Origin: DASUPK01 sp963819715
GTDB lineage: Bacteria; Actinomycetota; Thermoleophilia; Solirubrobacterales; 70-9
DNA: 64,000 nt
Assembly (NCBI GenBank): GCA_963819715.1
Contig: CAWFXE010000002.1
Span: forward strand, 682,001-746,000
Direction of reading: 5' to 3'
Part shown: piece after piece, positions 43,226-52,065 of the stretch
Position numbering within the stretch: position 1 is the stretch's first letter
Layout of the letters: every line of letters begins with the position of its first letter
Notes under the pieces: generated by a model
What the model saw: the letters and a program-made list of their open reading frames with translations, nothing else
The model's database searches: none
Told to the model about the DNA's origin: nothing
Translations under genes and position numbers: made by a program

Positions 43226-43257
43226 GACAGGGGGCGGCCAAATGGCCGCCCCCTGTC
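43226..43257 (-). terminator. Strong 14-bp hairpin terminator
   Basis: GACAGGGGGCGGCC and its exact complement enclose a 4-nt AAAT loop. It separates the secreted-protein gene from furA. No U-tract follows on the minus strand. Confidence 0.7.
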
Positions 43258-43284
43258 AACCGGGAAAAGGAGTAGCTGGGGCAG

Positions 43285-44004
43285 CTACTTCTTGGACTTC
43301 TTGGACTTCTTCTGCTTGCACTTCTGGGTGGTAGTTGCCGTCTGCGTGCTTCCATCGAGGAAGTGGGTCGTCTCCGTGTTGGTCCACTTCTTCTTCCTGC
43401 AGCGGGCCATCACGTAATACGTCTTCTTGCCGGTCTTGCGCTTGTTGATCGTCGTGTCGAAATGCGTGATCGACGTCCCCGTGTTGGGGATCGACACGCT
43501 CAGCGTGTTCGCCGACGTGTCGAGGACGCCCGTCAGCACCGGGTCGAGAGCATCGTTGTTGACGCTCGTGTGGAGCAGGATCACCGGCTTGCCACCCTGA
43601 ACCTGGCCGTTGAACGCCGTCACCACCGCGCTCAGTGCGCCGCCGTTGATCAGCGCAGAACCCTGGCCGACGATGCTGCTCGAGCAAGCCGTCTTCGCCT
43701 GAGCGAGAGCCTTGTTGTTGACGGACGCCAGCGGGCACTGCGGAGTGTTCCCCGGCCTGAACTTGATGTCCTTGCTGAACCGCAGGAGCGTCGTATCCGC
43801 GACCGGAGAGAAGCCACCGCTGTAGGTCGTGTCGACCACATTGGTGAAGGACCCGATGGGCCCGAACACCTTCTTGTCCTGCTTGGCCGGCGAGACCGTG
43901 GCTGAATAGGTCTGGCCCGTGACGGCCGCCGACGCCATTCCTGCGACTCCGAGTGCTCCTGCGACGCCAAGCAGCGCGGCGATCGCGTATCTGGACTTCC
44001 GCAT
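43285..44004 (-). CDS. Secreted protein of unknown function with lysine-rich tail (paralog B)
   Basis: The 239-residue protein is a clear paralog of the product at 35507. It has the same signal peptide plan (GMASAA), VTGQTYSATVSPAKQDKK, a TPQCPLASVNNK cysteine loop, GQGSALINGGALSAVVTAFNG, LLHTSVNNDALDP and SIPNTGTSITHFDTTIN, and a basic tail (KKSKKSKK). Pieces are quoted in part. AAAGGAG precedes ATG 44004. The promoter appears as TTGACT, 18 bp, TAGCGT on the minus strand, set between two palindromes that should bind a regulator. Function is unknown. Confidence 0.86.
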   Translation of the reverse strand: MRKSRYAIAALLGVAGALGVAGMASAAVTGQTYSATVSPAKQDKKVFGPIGSFTNVVDTTYSGGFSPVADTTLLRFSKDIKFRPGNTPQCPLASVNNKALAQAKTACSSSIVGQGSALINGGALSAVVTAFNGQVQGGKPVILLHTSVNNDALDPVLTGVLDTSANTLSVSIPNTGTSITHFDTTINKRKTGKKTYYVMARCRKKKWTNTETTHFLDGSTQTATTTQKCKQKKSKKSKK

Positions 44005-44053
44005 AGCTCTCCTTTGCCTTCCCTGGCTCCCGGTTCCGGGCCCCATGGTTCGC

Positions 44054-44070
44054 GTTGACTTGAAGTCAAC
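44054..44070. promoter_or_regulatory. Palindrome 1 upstream of the secreted paralog B
   Basis: GTTGACTT-G-AAGTCAAC is a perfect 17-bp palindrome over the expected transcription start of the minus-strand gene. Its centre is 31 bp from that of palindrome 2. Confidence 0.7.
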
Positions 44071-44084
44071 ACGCTACCAGAGGC

Positions 44085-44101
44085 GTTGACTTTGAGTCAA
44101 T
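44085..44101. promoter_or_regulatory. Palindrome 2, overlapping the -35 of paralog B
   Basis: GTTGACT-TTG-AGTCAAT is a second copy of the same operator type. Its minus-strand arm supplies the TTGACT -35 box. It also lies 17 bp upstream of the VOC gene's -10. Confidence 0.65.
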
Positions 44102-44117
44102 ACGACGGTGGCGACAG

Positions 44118-44123
44118 TAGGCT
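44118..44123 (+). promoter_or_regulatory. -10 element (TAGGCT) of leaderless VOC gene
   Basis: TAGGCT, 7 nt, then GTG 44131. Confidence 0.66.
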
Positions 44124-44130
44124 CGGCGCG

Positions 44131-44868
44131 GTGTTCGATCACGTCGGAATCGCCGTCTCCGACCTGGCCGCCTCCGAGCGGTTCTACCGCACCGTCCTCT
44201 GCGTGCTGGGCGTCGAGCCCAGCCACGCGGACGCCGAGCTCGTCGAATGGGAGGACTGGGACATCGGGCCCACGGACAGCGAGCACGCGCTGACCCGCGG
44301 TCTGCACGTCGGCTTCCGCGCGCCGACCCGCGAGGCCGTGGACGCCTTCTGGCAGGCGGGGATCGACGCCGGCTTCCGCGACGACGGCGCGCCCGGGCCG
44401 CGCTCGATCTACGGACCCGACTACTACGGCGGCTTCCTGCTCGACCCGGACGGCAACAGCGCCGAGGCCGTGCACAGCGAGCGGTCGAGCCCGGTGCCCC
44501 CCGGCTGCATCGACCACCTGTGGATCCGCGTCGCCGACCTCGAGGCGTCCAAGCGCTTCTTCGCGACGATCGCGCCGCACGCGGGGATCCGCCTGGGCGA
44601 CGACGAGCCGGGGCGCGTGCAATTCACCGGCGGCGACTTCAGCTTCTCGCTGATCGACGACGAGCGGCCGCTCACGGAGCACGTCCACCTCGCTTTCCCC
44701 GCCGGGGACGACGCCACGGTGCGGGCCTTCCACGCCGCCGCGCTCGCCGCCGGTTATGAGGACCACGGCGGGCCCGGCGAGCGCCCCGTGTACCACCCGG
44801 GCTACTACGGGGCGTTCGTCCTGGACCCAGACGGGCACAACGTCGAAGTCGTCAACCACAACCGCTGA
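44131..44868 (+). CDS. Two-domain VOC (glyoxalase/dioxygenase-fold) protein
   Basis: The 245-residue protein contains two vicinal-oxygen-chelate modules. The first starts VFDHVGIAVSDLAASERFY and ends with DPDGNSAEAV. The second starts CIDHLWIRVADLEASKRFF and ends with DPDGHNVEVVNHNR. Each has the expected His at the start and an acidic metal ligand near the end (Glu in SAEAV and NVEVV), so metal binding is plausible. The substrate is unknown. GTG 44131 is fixed by TAGGCT 7 nt upstream. Its promoter region shares two palindromes with the divergent secreted-protein gene. Confidence 0.9.
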   Translation: MFDHVGIAVSDLAASERFYRTVLCVLGVEPSHADAELVEWEDWDIGPTDSEHALTRGLHVGFRAPTREAVDAFWQAGIDAGFRDDGAPGPRSIYGPDYYGGFLLDPDGNSAEAVHSERSSPVPPGCIDHLWIRVADLEASKRFFATIAPHAGIRLGDDEPGRVQFTGGDFSFSLIDDERPLTEHVHLAFPAGDDATVRAFHAAALAAGYEDHGGPGERPVYHPGYYGAFVLDPDGHNVEVVNHNR

Positions 44869-44886
44869 GCCCCTCGGGAATCCTTT

Positions 44887-45507
44887 CTACTCTGTCGTAG
44901 TGCGATCGAACAGCTCGGCGAGGGCGTCCGGGTCTTCGGCCATCGGGAAGTGGCCGGTCGGGATCTCGATTGGCTCGACACCGAGCAACTCGCGAGCCAT
45001 GAATCGCTCCCAGTTCGGCTCGAAGAGCTCGTCCTCGGCGGCGTAGATGAGCACCGTGGCGTTCTCGGGGTGAGCAGGGAGCGGATAGTCGCCCTGCGGC
45101 ATGGCCATTGGCCGCAGCCGTCCCGCCAATGTGGTCGCCCTCGGCCGCGGCACCCGTCCGTACAGCACCTCCATCGCGACATCCTCGTCCCAGGCGCTGG
45201 TGCCGTCCGCGCCGGTCTCCGGAAAGGGAATCCCAGGGCGGAATGGGTTCGGCGCACCCGGCGGCGGGTCGAACCCGCCCAGCCTGGGGCAGAGGTGAAC
45301 GAGCCCCGCGTCAGGTTTGGCGGCTGCCACCAGCGACGAGTAGGCGGTCCCCTGAGAGTGGCCGACGATGACCAGCGGACCGTCGACTCCGTTGATCGCC
45401 TTCAGTGCCGGCTGAATGCGCTCGTCGAATCCTGCCTCGGGATCTTGCAACGGCAGGTCGGGCGCCACGACGGCATGACCTCGCTGCATCAGCCGGGGCC
45501 AGGTCAT
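44887..45507 (-). CDS. Alpha/beta hydrolase, apparently truncated at the N-terminus
   Basis: The 206-residue frame has the strand RGHAVVAPDLP, the nucleophile elbow IVGHSQGTA, a catalytic acid region in LIYAAEDELFEP, and the histidine in IPTGHFPM. Normal members begin with a strand carrying the oxyanion hole (VLVHGA-type), about 20-25 residues earlier. Here the frame begins at WPRLMQRGH, and the lost part is replaced by a tRNA 3' fragment 19 bp upstream. No Shine-Dalgarno or TAnnnT promoter fits ATG 45507. It may be a non-functional remnant. Confidence 0.8.
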   Translation of the reverse strand: MTWPRLMQRGHAVVAPDLPLQDPEAGFDERIQPALKAINGVDGPLVIVGHSQGTAYSSLVAAAKPDAGLVHLCPRLGGFDPPPGAPNPFRPGIPFPETGADGTSAWDEDVAMEVLYGRVPRPRATTLAGRLRPMAMPQGDYPLPAHPENATVLIYAAEDELFEPNWERFMARELLGVEPIEIPTGHFPMAEDPDALAELFDRTTTE

Positions 45508-45525
45508 CAGGGGGCTTCCCTGAAG

Positions 45526-45567
45526 CGCGCCCGACAGGATTCGAACCTGTGACCTTCGGTTTCGCAG
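45526..45567 (-). tRNA. 3' half of a tRNA-Arg-like gene (partial), candidate attachment-site remnant
   Basis: On the minus strand the sequence runs from a 7-nt anticodon loop CTGCGAA (U33, anticodon GCG) through the 3' strand of the anticodon stem ACCGA, variable loop AGGTC, T arm ACAGG-TTCGAAT-CCTGT and acceptor strand CGGGCGC plus G. The T stem pairs perfectly. No matching 5' half (D arm, TCGGT stem strand) exists upstream. Duplicated tRNA 3' halves that start in the anticodon loop mark sites used by tyrosine integrases. A complete tRNA is not encoded here. Confidence 0.75.
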
Positions 45568-45579
45568 GTAGTCATGGCT

Positions 45580-45585
45580 TAGCCT
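45580..45585 (+). promoter_or_regulatory. -10 element (TAGCCT) of leaderless lipoprotein gene
   Basis: TAGCCT, 7 nt, then ATG 45593, 13 bp beyond the tRNA fragment. Confidence 0.6.
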
Positions 45586-45592
45586 GCTGAGG

Positions 45593-46689
45593 ATGGCCCC
45601 CTCAAGTCAGGAGGGGATCCCCCCCACAAGCCGCAAGCTGACCGCTCTGCTCGGCGTTTGCTTCGCGATGTTCGCGCCAGCATGTGGCGCAACCGATTCC
45701 ACGGTCCCCGGAGTGGTCGGCGAGCCGTGCAACTCGTCAGGCCTGTTTCGGCAGCGGACAGCGTATGGAATGCCTGCCTCCCCGCGGACACTCCGGTCGA
45801 TCCTGGATCGGGGGGAATGGTGGACGCCCTGGCTCGGGAGGCGGGCCGGGAGGGAACAGCGGGGACGGGGCCCTACATTCAGACGGACAGCTACAGCACG
45901 CCGCTCTACGTTGTAGGCGCTCACCAGCCGGTCGTCCGAGTGGCGCTTAAAGACCCACACGCACGGTGGCGGAGGAGCCTGCAGCGAGCCTTCAGAAAGG
46001 TCCCAATCCCGGGTCGCGCGCGGCCTGCCACGGGCAGCGACGCGCACATGACCGTGTGGCAACCGTCGCGTGACCGGCTCTGGGAGTTCTGGCAGGCCCG
46101 CAAGGAGCGCGGCCGCTGGCATGCGAGCTGGGGCGGGGCGATCAAGAACGTCTCGCAGAGCCAGGGGTATTTCGACGAGAGCTCCTGGCCGCGCCTCTCG
46201 CGGAACTATTGGGGGGCAACGGCGACCAGCCTGCCGGCGGTCGGCGGCACGATGCTCGTCAAGGAGCTGCGCGCCGGCGAGATCAAGCACGCATTGGCAC
46301 TGAGCCTGCCGGCTCCACGGGCCGGCTGGTTCGCCTGGCCGGCGCAGAGGACCGACGGAACGGGCCCTTCTGAGGCCATCCCGGAGGGCGCGCGTCTTCG
46401 CCTCGATCCGGATCTGAATCTCGACGACATGCACCTCCCCTGGATGACACTGATGATGGCGAGGGCCGCCCAGCGCTACGGCATGATCGTCCGGGACCAA
46501 ACCCATGCCGCGATCGGCTTCTACGCGGAGGATCCGGTCCGGGCCAAGAGGGATCCCTACACCGGGCCGAACGGCTTCTTCGGTGGACGGTCCGCGACAC
46601 AGCTCCTCGCCAGATTCCCGTGGGAGAGTCTCGAGGTGGTGCGAATGAAGCTGTGCCGAGCGGGATCGGGTCGCTGCTCTCAGGGCTAG
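45593..46689 (+). CDS. Secreted lipoprotein-like protein of unknown function, frameshifted
   Basis: The N-terminus from ATG 45593 gives a signal sequence LTALLGVCFAMFAPAC with a lipobox-like APAC. The frame then breaks near 45740. The other frame continues with ADSVWNACLPADTPVDP, VPIPGRARPATGSDAHM, WGATATSLPAVGG and EIKHALALSLP, ending at 46689. The conserved-looking layout (VPIP..A.PA.GSD, ATSLP..GG, IKHAL) suggests a known actinobacterial secreted family, but I cannot name it. About 365 residues result if the shift is repaired. The TAG stop interlocks with the GT2 stop in CTAG. Confidence 0.72.
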
Positions 46690-47833
46690 GTGCTCGCAGC
46701 CTCGGCCGGAGAACCTCGGCCGAGATCGGAAACCCGCACAGGCCGAACACCGGCGAGGCGCGCCAGAGCCGCCTGAGGACGGGAGCTGACAACGGCCACC
46801 GCGCTCGGGCGTCGCAAGAGGCGCAGGAAAGCCTCGACCGGACCGGCGCCGCTCAGGTCGACCTCGTAGCGATCCTCCTCCGGGACCGCAGCGGGATCGC
46901 CCCCCGCCAGGACGGCGATGGAAGGCCCACCGCTCAGGGCCAGCCGACTCGCCCTGCGCCGCACCGCGACGCGATGGCGACAGACATCCACCACCCCGCG
47001 GACTCGCTGCGGGTGTGCCAGGAGCTCCCGGAGGAGCCCGCGAAACGCGCCACGGGTGCCGTTGCGCTGTTGGGCACGGAAACGGTCCCAGGCGGTGACG
47101 CCCATGCGCCTCTCGACCAGCCGAGGCGACCACCATCCCTCCGCGGCATGGGAGCGGGCGATCTTGAGATGCGCATCGTGGACTCCCTCCCAGTCGGCCG
47201 ACATCTGACCGGCGTGAGTGTGGTAGCGGAGCCCCACCTTTGGGGACAACGCTGCCCGGCCAGAGTCCAACAGCCGACACCACATATCCAGGTCTTCGCA
47301 GAACACATCGCGGAATCCACCCGCAGCCAGAGCGGCGTCTCGATGGACCATCACGGCGCTGTCCGGGATTGGGTTCTCCGGGTGGAGGAGGTGCACAGGC
47401 GAAGTCAGGATCTCTGTCTCCTCCCTCAGCACCCCATGGAAGCCACGTTCGCTCGAGTTCGGATTGCATTCGATACAGGCTGAGGCGACCAGCACGTGCC
47501 CGGGGGTCAGAGACCAGAGGATCCTGAGGTGATCCGGCAGCCATTCGTCATCGGAGTCGAGCAAAGCGACCCATTCGTGGCGGGCCGCCATCAGACCGGT
47601 CTGCTTTCCGACACCGGTTCCGAGGTTGCGCTCATGCCGAATCACCCGAGCGCCGGCGGCCTTGGTGATCTCCCGGAATCGTCAGTTGAGGCGTCGTCGA
47701 CGACGATCACCTCGGCGGGCACCCTTGGTCGCTGCGAGGCGATGCTCTTCAGGGCTCTGTCCAGCATTTCCGCGCGGTTGAAGACGGTGATCACGACCGA
47801 AATAGGCAGACGTGTGCGCGAGTCCGAGTCCAT
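46686..47833 (-). CDS. Family 2 glycosyltransferase, frameshifted
   Basis: The protein is a GT-A fold glycosyltransferase. It begins ISVVITVFNRAEMLDRALKSI and VIVVDDASTDDS, then shifts frame near 47673-47677, where one missing C would give REITKAAGARVIRHERN. It continues through LLDSDDEWLPDH (DxD-type motif), the acceptor-side CEDLDMWCRLL, and a C-terminal extension. About 380 residues result after correction. It probably adds one sugar to a lipid-linked oligosaccharide repeat. The start lies within the last 43 bp of the flippase gene, so the two are co-transcribed. Confidence 0.85.
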
Positions 47834-49402
47834 CGCGCCTTCTCAGGTCGACGGCTGGGTCGGGGGATGATTCGAGCCGCCCATTTCGAACGGGGCGCGA
47901 CGGCGGTCACGATCGCCTCGACGCGGGCACGATCGCGGGGGAGCAACCCACCCACGACCAGGAGCAAGAACGCGTAGGCGGCAGCCCCCACGGTGAGGGC
48001 GGCGAGGAGGCCCAGCAACCCCGGCAACAGGAAGTCGACGAGGCGGGCGGCGACGAACCCGCCGGCGTAGGCGGCGACGAGCCCGGCCAGCTGGCGGGCC
48101 GGCCAGAGCTTGAGCATCGGCTCGGAGAGGTGAGCACGAACACGCCGAACTGGACGGCGAGCTGAACGCAGGCTCCGAGCGTGACGCCCAAGGCAGCGCC
48201 GGTCGCGCCCAATGGAATGGTCAAGGCGACGGTCAACGGGATGGTGGAGGCCATCCGAGCGCCGGCGAGGGCGGTCGTCGCGAGCGGCCTCCCCACCGCG
48301 AGCAGGGCATCCGACTGGATGTTCGTCATCGTCGAGATCGCAGGCACCAGGAGAACGAGGACGAGAGCCGTCGATGCGCTCGAGAATCCGGGCCCGAACA
48401 GCGCCATCACCCCAGCCGCCGCTCCGCCACCGGCGGCGGCGGGTAGCAACATTCCCGCGGCGATATACCGCTGTGAGTCGAGCAGGGCGCGATCGAAACC
48501 AGCCTGGTCTTCACCCACGTGTCGCTCGACGAGCGTCGGGAACACCATCTCGGTGATCCGGTGGTTGAGCTCGACGAATCGCTCGACTCAGCGCCCAGGC
48601 TCGGTTCCACGCACCCACGGCACTGATCGAACCGTAGGCGCCCAGGATCCACGTCCCGATCTGGTCGCTTACTCCGGTGGCGAGGGAGCCGGGTGTCACC
48701 TTGAGTCCGAATCGCAGGATGTGCGGCAGCTCGCGGTATCTGTTGCGGATCTCGGCGACGGGTACCGACCAGCGCATCCACCTCGGTGACACATAGAGGC
48801 GATGAGCCAGCGAGGTCACCCATGAGGCGACGGTGGAAAGGATCAGGCCCCACACCGTCGGCATGAAGAAGCTCGCCGCCACGGCAAAGGCCAGGTAGGC
48901 GACCATCTGATGAGATCGGATCCAAAACAGGTCCCGGCCCGCCCGAAAGGCTGAAGAGGACGCCGTCGATGTTCCAAGCGGGGTTCGTGAAGAGCAGGTA
49001 GCCGCTCAGGCTCACCATGGCCGGTGCGAACAGGCCGGGATGCCCGATCGGGCCGCGGAAGAGAAGGTACGTGACCGCCGCCGCGACGATCGACGAGACG
49101 AGAGTGAGGGCCTCCGAGAAGATGAACACCGGGATGAAGAGCCCCGTGACACGGGGGCTTCGGGGCGGCAATGGAGCCAGCAAGCGGATCAGGGCGGGCT
49201 GTTCGCGAACGCTCGACAGGAACCACACTGCCCCGGTCGGGGCGTAGGCAAGCGCGAATTCCCCGATCACGTCGATCCCGTAGATGCGTGCGGTGAAGAT
49301 GCTCGACCCGAGCGCCAGGACCCCGCTGACGGCGAAGCTGAGGCTGCCGAACCCGAATGCATTTTGGAACGACGATCGCTTGGCGGTTGGACCCCTGCGC
49401 AT
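47791..49402 (-). CDS. Wzx-like polysaccharide flippase, frameshifted
   Basis: Four consecutive pieces in changing frames together make a 12-14-helix MVF/Wzx-type transporter of about 535 residues. These are an N-terminal part (FGSLSFAVSGVLALGSSIFTARIYG shortened), a middle (GLKVTPGSLATGVSDQIGTWILG), a third part (RFVELNHRITEMVFPTLVERHVG, ALFGPGFSSASTAL), and the end (LVAAYAGGFVAARLVDFLLPG). Breaks fall near 48950, 48590 and 48125. It should flip undecaprenyl-linked repeat units across the membrane. ATG 49402 is two bases after the acyltransferase stop. Strings are quoted in part. Confidence 0.82.
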
Positions 49403-49404
49403 CG

Positions 49405-49947
49405 CCTACGACGAGATCGCCCGTGCCGGGTTCCCCGCGACGGTGTCACCCGGGAGAACGTCTCTGGTGACCACCGCGCCTTGGCCTCGACCAGGGCGCC
49501 CTCACCGATTCGCACGTCGCCGAGGACGACCGCGCCTGAGCCCAGCGAGGCGCCCGGCTCGACGATCGTCCTCTTCATTTCCCAGTCCCCCTCTCCCTGA
49601 AGGGTGCCGTCCTCCCGGGTCGCACGCGGGTGTCTGTCGTTGATGAAGATCACACCGTGACCGACAAAGACGCGGTCGCCGATGGTCACGCCGTCGCAAA
49701 TGAACGTGTGCCCTTCGATCTTGCAATAGGATCTGATTGAGGCGCCCGACTGGATCTCAACAAAGCTCCCGATACGCGTCCGGGACCCGATCGAGCAGCC
49801 ATAGAGATTGGTGAACGAGCGCACGATCACTGCTTCGCCGAACCTCACCTCGCTGATCAACCGATGTGGTGCCCGATTCGACGGACGCGTGTGCCCGGTG
49901 GAACCACCAGTCTCGCCAGATCGCGCACGTGCAGAAATCGCCGTCAT
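49405..49947 (-). CDS. Hexapeptide-repeat (LbetaH) acyltransferase, frameshifted
   Basis: The left-handed beta-helix is plain: GCSIGSRTRIGSFVEIQSGAS, SYCKIEGHTFICDGVTIGDRV and GASLGSGAVVLGDVRIGEGAL in pieces, with FINDRHPRA typical of WbpD/WlbB/FdtC-like sugar N-acyltransferases. A frameshift near 49465 moves the last turn to GAVVTRDVLPGD and AGNPARAIS, ending at TAG 49405. The first 25 residues are uncertain and may contain another shift. ATG 49947 overlaps the asparagine-synthase stop (ATGA). It probably acylates an amino sugar of the polymer. Confidence 0.78.
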
Positions 49948-51894
49948 CTGCTTCTACGGAACGAATTGCGGGACGCCGGGCTTCCGGGGGTTCTGGCCGC
50001 GACGCCGTCCACGAACTCCGTTGCCAGAGCTCGAGGACGAGCAGCGCCCAGATCCGCAGGGCGTTGTCGGCGGTCCCCGCGTCGTTGTCGCGGACCAGCG
50101 CATCGACTGCCGCGGGATCGAAGAGGCCACGCTCGCGGACGGCTCCGGGCGACAGGCAGGTCGTCGACCAGCGGGCGAAGACGCCGTCCGATCCAGGCGC
50201 GAGGGGGGCGCTGAATCCTGCCTTCGGGCGCCAGATCACGTCGTCGGGGAGCACGCCCTCCATCGCTGCGCTTGAGGACGTACTTGCGTCGGTGCGCTTC
50301 AGCTTCAGGTCCGGCGGGATCCTGCTGCGAGTCGACCACCTCGTCGTCGAGCAGGGGGACCCTGACCTCGGTCGAGGCGGCCATGCTCATCTTGTCGGTG
50401 TAGGTGAGGTTGAGGCAGGGCAAGAACGTCTTCAGGTCGACATAGAGGAGCCGATTCAGCCAGTCCTCGCCGACACGCTCCGGCGAAACTCGGGGTGTTG
50501 ACGAACGGATCTGCGCGCGACGCGCGGCCCGGACTCGGCGCTGAGACGGCGGGCAACTCGTCGGGGCGGTAGTACGAGCCGTAGGCGAGGTAGCGACGCG
50601 GGAACGGTCCTGGTCGATCCCGCGCATCAGCTTCATCAGGTTTCTGCGCGGGCCCCGCAGTCGCCCGGGCCTCCCGATCGTCAGCCGGCCGTCGAGCGAG
50701 CGGCGAATCGCGGCCCGGAGGCGCTGCGGGACGAGATCGGCGGGCCGGGTGAGCTGCGCAGCCAGGTGCCGCGGGATAGCCGGCGAACACCTCGTCGGCG
50801 CCCATCCCGCTGAGGATCACGGTGAGCCGCTTTCGCGCGCCGCGAGCAGATCAGATAGGTCTTGATAGCGGCGGGGTCCGCAACGGGCTCGTCGAGGTGC
50901 CAGATGAGCTTCGGCAGGAGGTCGACGATGTCGGGCCGAGAGCATCCGCTCGTGGTAGTCGACTCCCAGTTCCCGGCCCAGCTTGCGCGCGTAGCGAAGG
51001 TCGTCGGGAAGGATCTCGTGCGCGAGGTCTGCCTCGCTGAAGCCCACGGTGTAGGTCGTGACCTCGCCGACCACTCGCTCATCGTGGCGATAACCGCGCC
51101 GGAGTCGAGCCCCCCGCTCAGAAAGCTGCCCGAACGGGACGTCGGAGACCATCTGCCGGCGGACGGCGGTCCGGCCGTCTCACGCAGCTCCTCGGCCCAC
51201 TGCCTCGCGTGGCCGAGTCCGAGTCAAAGCTGGGTCCCAGTACTGGCGGAGCTGAGCCCGCCATGCCCGTAGTAGCCGCAGTGCCCGCGGGGAGCTTACA
51301 TCCCCTCGAAGAGCGTGTCAGGGTCCGGCACCCAGAGAAAGGTCAGGTACTCGGCAAGCGCGGTCGAGCCGAAGGGAGGGGGGCGGAAGGCCGGGAGCAG
51401 TGCCTTCACCTCCGACGCGAAGTACAGAGCGCCGCCGTCCTGCGCGTAGTACAGCGGCTTGACGCCGAGACGGTCCCGGGCCAGAAACAGCTCGCCGCGC
51501 TCGGCGTCCCAGATGCGAAGGCAAAGATCCCATTCAGGCGCTCGAGCATCCCTCGCCGTCGCGGGCGTACATCGCCAGAAGCACCTCCGTGTCGCAGTCC
51601 GAGCGGAATCTGAAGCCGCCGCCCGAAGCTCCGCCCGAAGCTCGCGGAAGTTGTAGAGCTCGCCGTTGTAGGTGATCCAGTAGCGGTCGTCCCATAGGAC
51701 ATCGGCTGCGGGCCCCTCGGGCAGGGGTCGATGATGCTGAGCCGGCGATGGCCAAGGGCGGCCGGGACCGGCCCTCGCCGCCGCGGAAAGAGCTCGATCC
51801 CCTCCCCATCGGGGCCGCGATGGGCCAGGGACGCTGTCATCGCCTCGATCAGGGGGCGCTCGGCGAGGCCGATTGAGCCGCAGATCCCGCACAT
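49944..51894 (-). CDS. asnB: Glutamine-hydrolysing asparagine synthase family amidotransferase, heavily frameshifted
   Basis: It begins MCGICGSIG with the class II Cys2 nucleophile, then LAHRGPDGEGIELF, ITYNGELYNFRELRAEL, DRLGVKPLYYAQ and LTFLWVPDPDTLFEG. The synthase domain follows with LIWHLDEPVADPAAI, ILSGMGADEVFAGYP, and PDDVIWRPKAGFSAP near the end. These pieces lie in all three frames, with at least eight breaks. Repaired, it would be about 640 residues, the usual AsnB length. In a polysaccharide cluster such enzymes often amidate uronic acids. It is divergent from the bi-domain oxidoreductase. Confidence 0.82.
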
Positions 51895-52065
51895 GGCTAT
51901 GCCGTCTCCGTGAGTCTCAGGTGGGCTTTCACGTTGTCTCGGTACGGCTCCCGCGTGGCGGGCGCCCGGGTCATCCATCGAGACGCGAGTGCCGTCATCT
52001 ACAACAACGTGCCGAGGCCCCAAAGCTTGCCCCGCATTCGCGGGGTCGGTGAACGGAAGCTGCTG
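51895..52065. other. Divergent intergenic region between asnB and the oxidoreductase
   Basis: 171 bp that should hold the promoters of both arms of the polysaccharide cluster. I see no clear TAnnnT-7-start arrangement. An open plus-strand frame through it is in phase with the oxidoreductase but lacks pattern. Confidence 0.4.

Noticed and set aside
45405..45590. Plus-strand open frame across the tRNA fragment (peptide containing TGFEPVTFGF)
   Set aside because: This peptide is the well-known false translation of tRNA T-arm sequence read antisense; it supports the tRNA fragment instead of a protein.
47812..50501. Several plus-strand open frames opposite the flippase, acyltransferase and asnB genes
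   Set aside because: Arg/Pro/Ser-rich shadows without family motifs; the minus-strand pieces carry recognisable domains once frameshifts are allowed.
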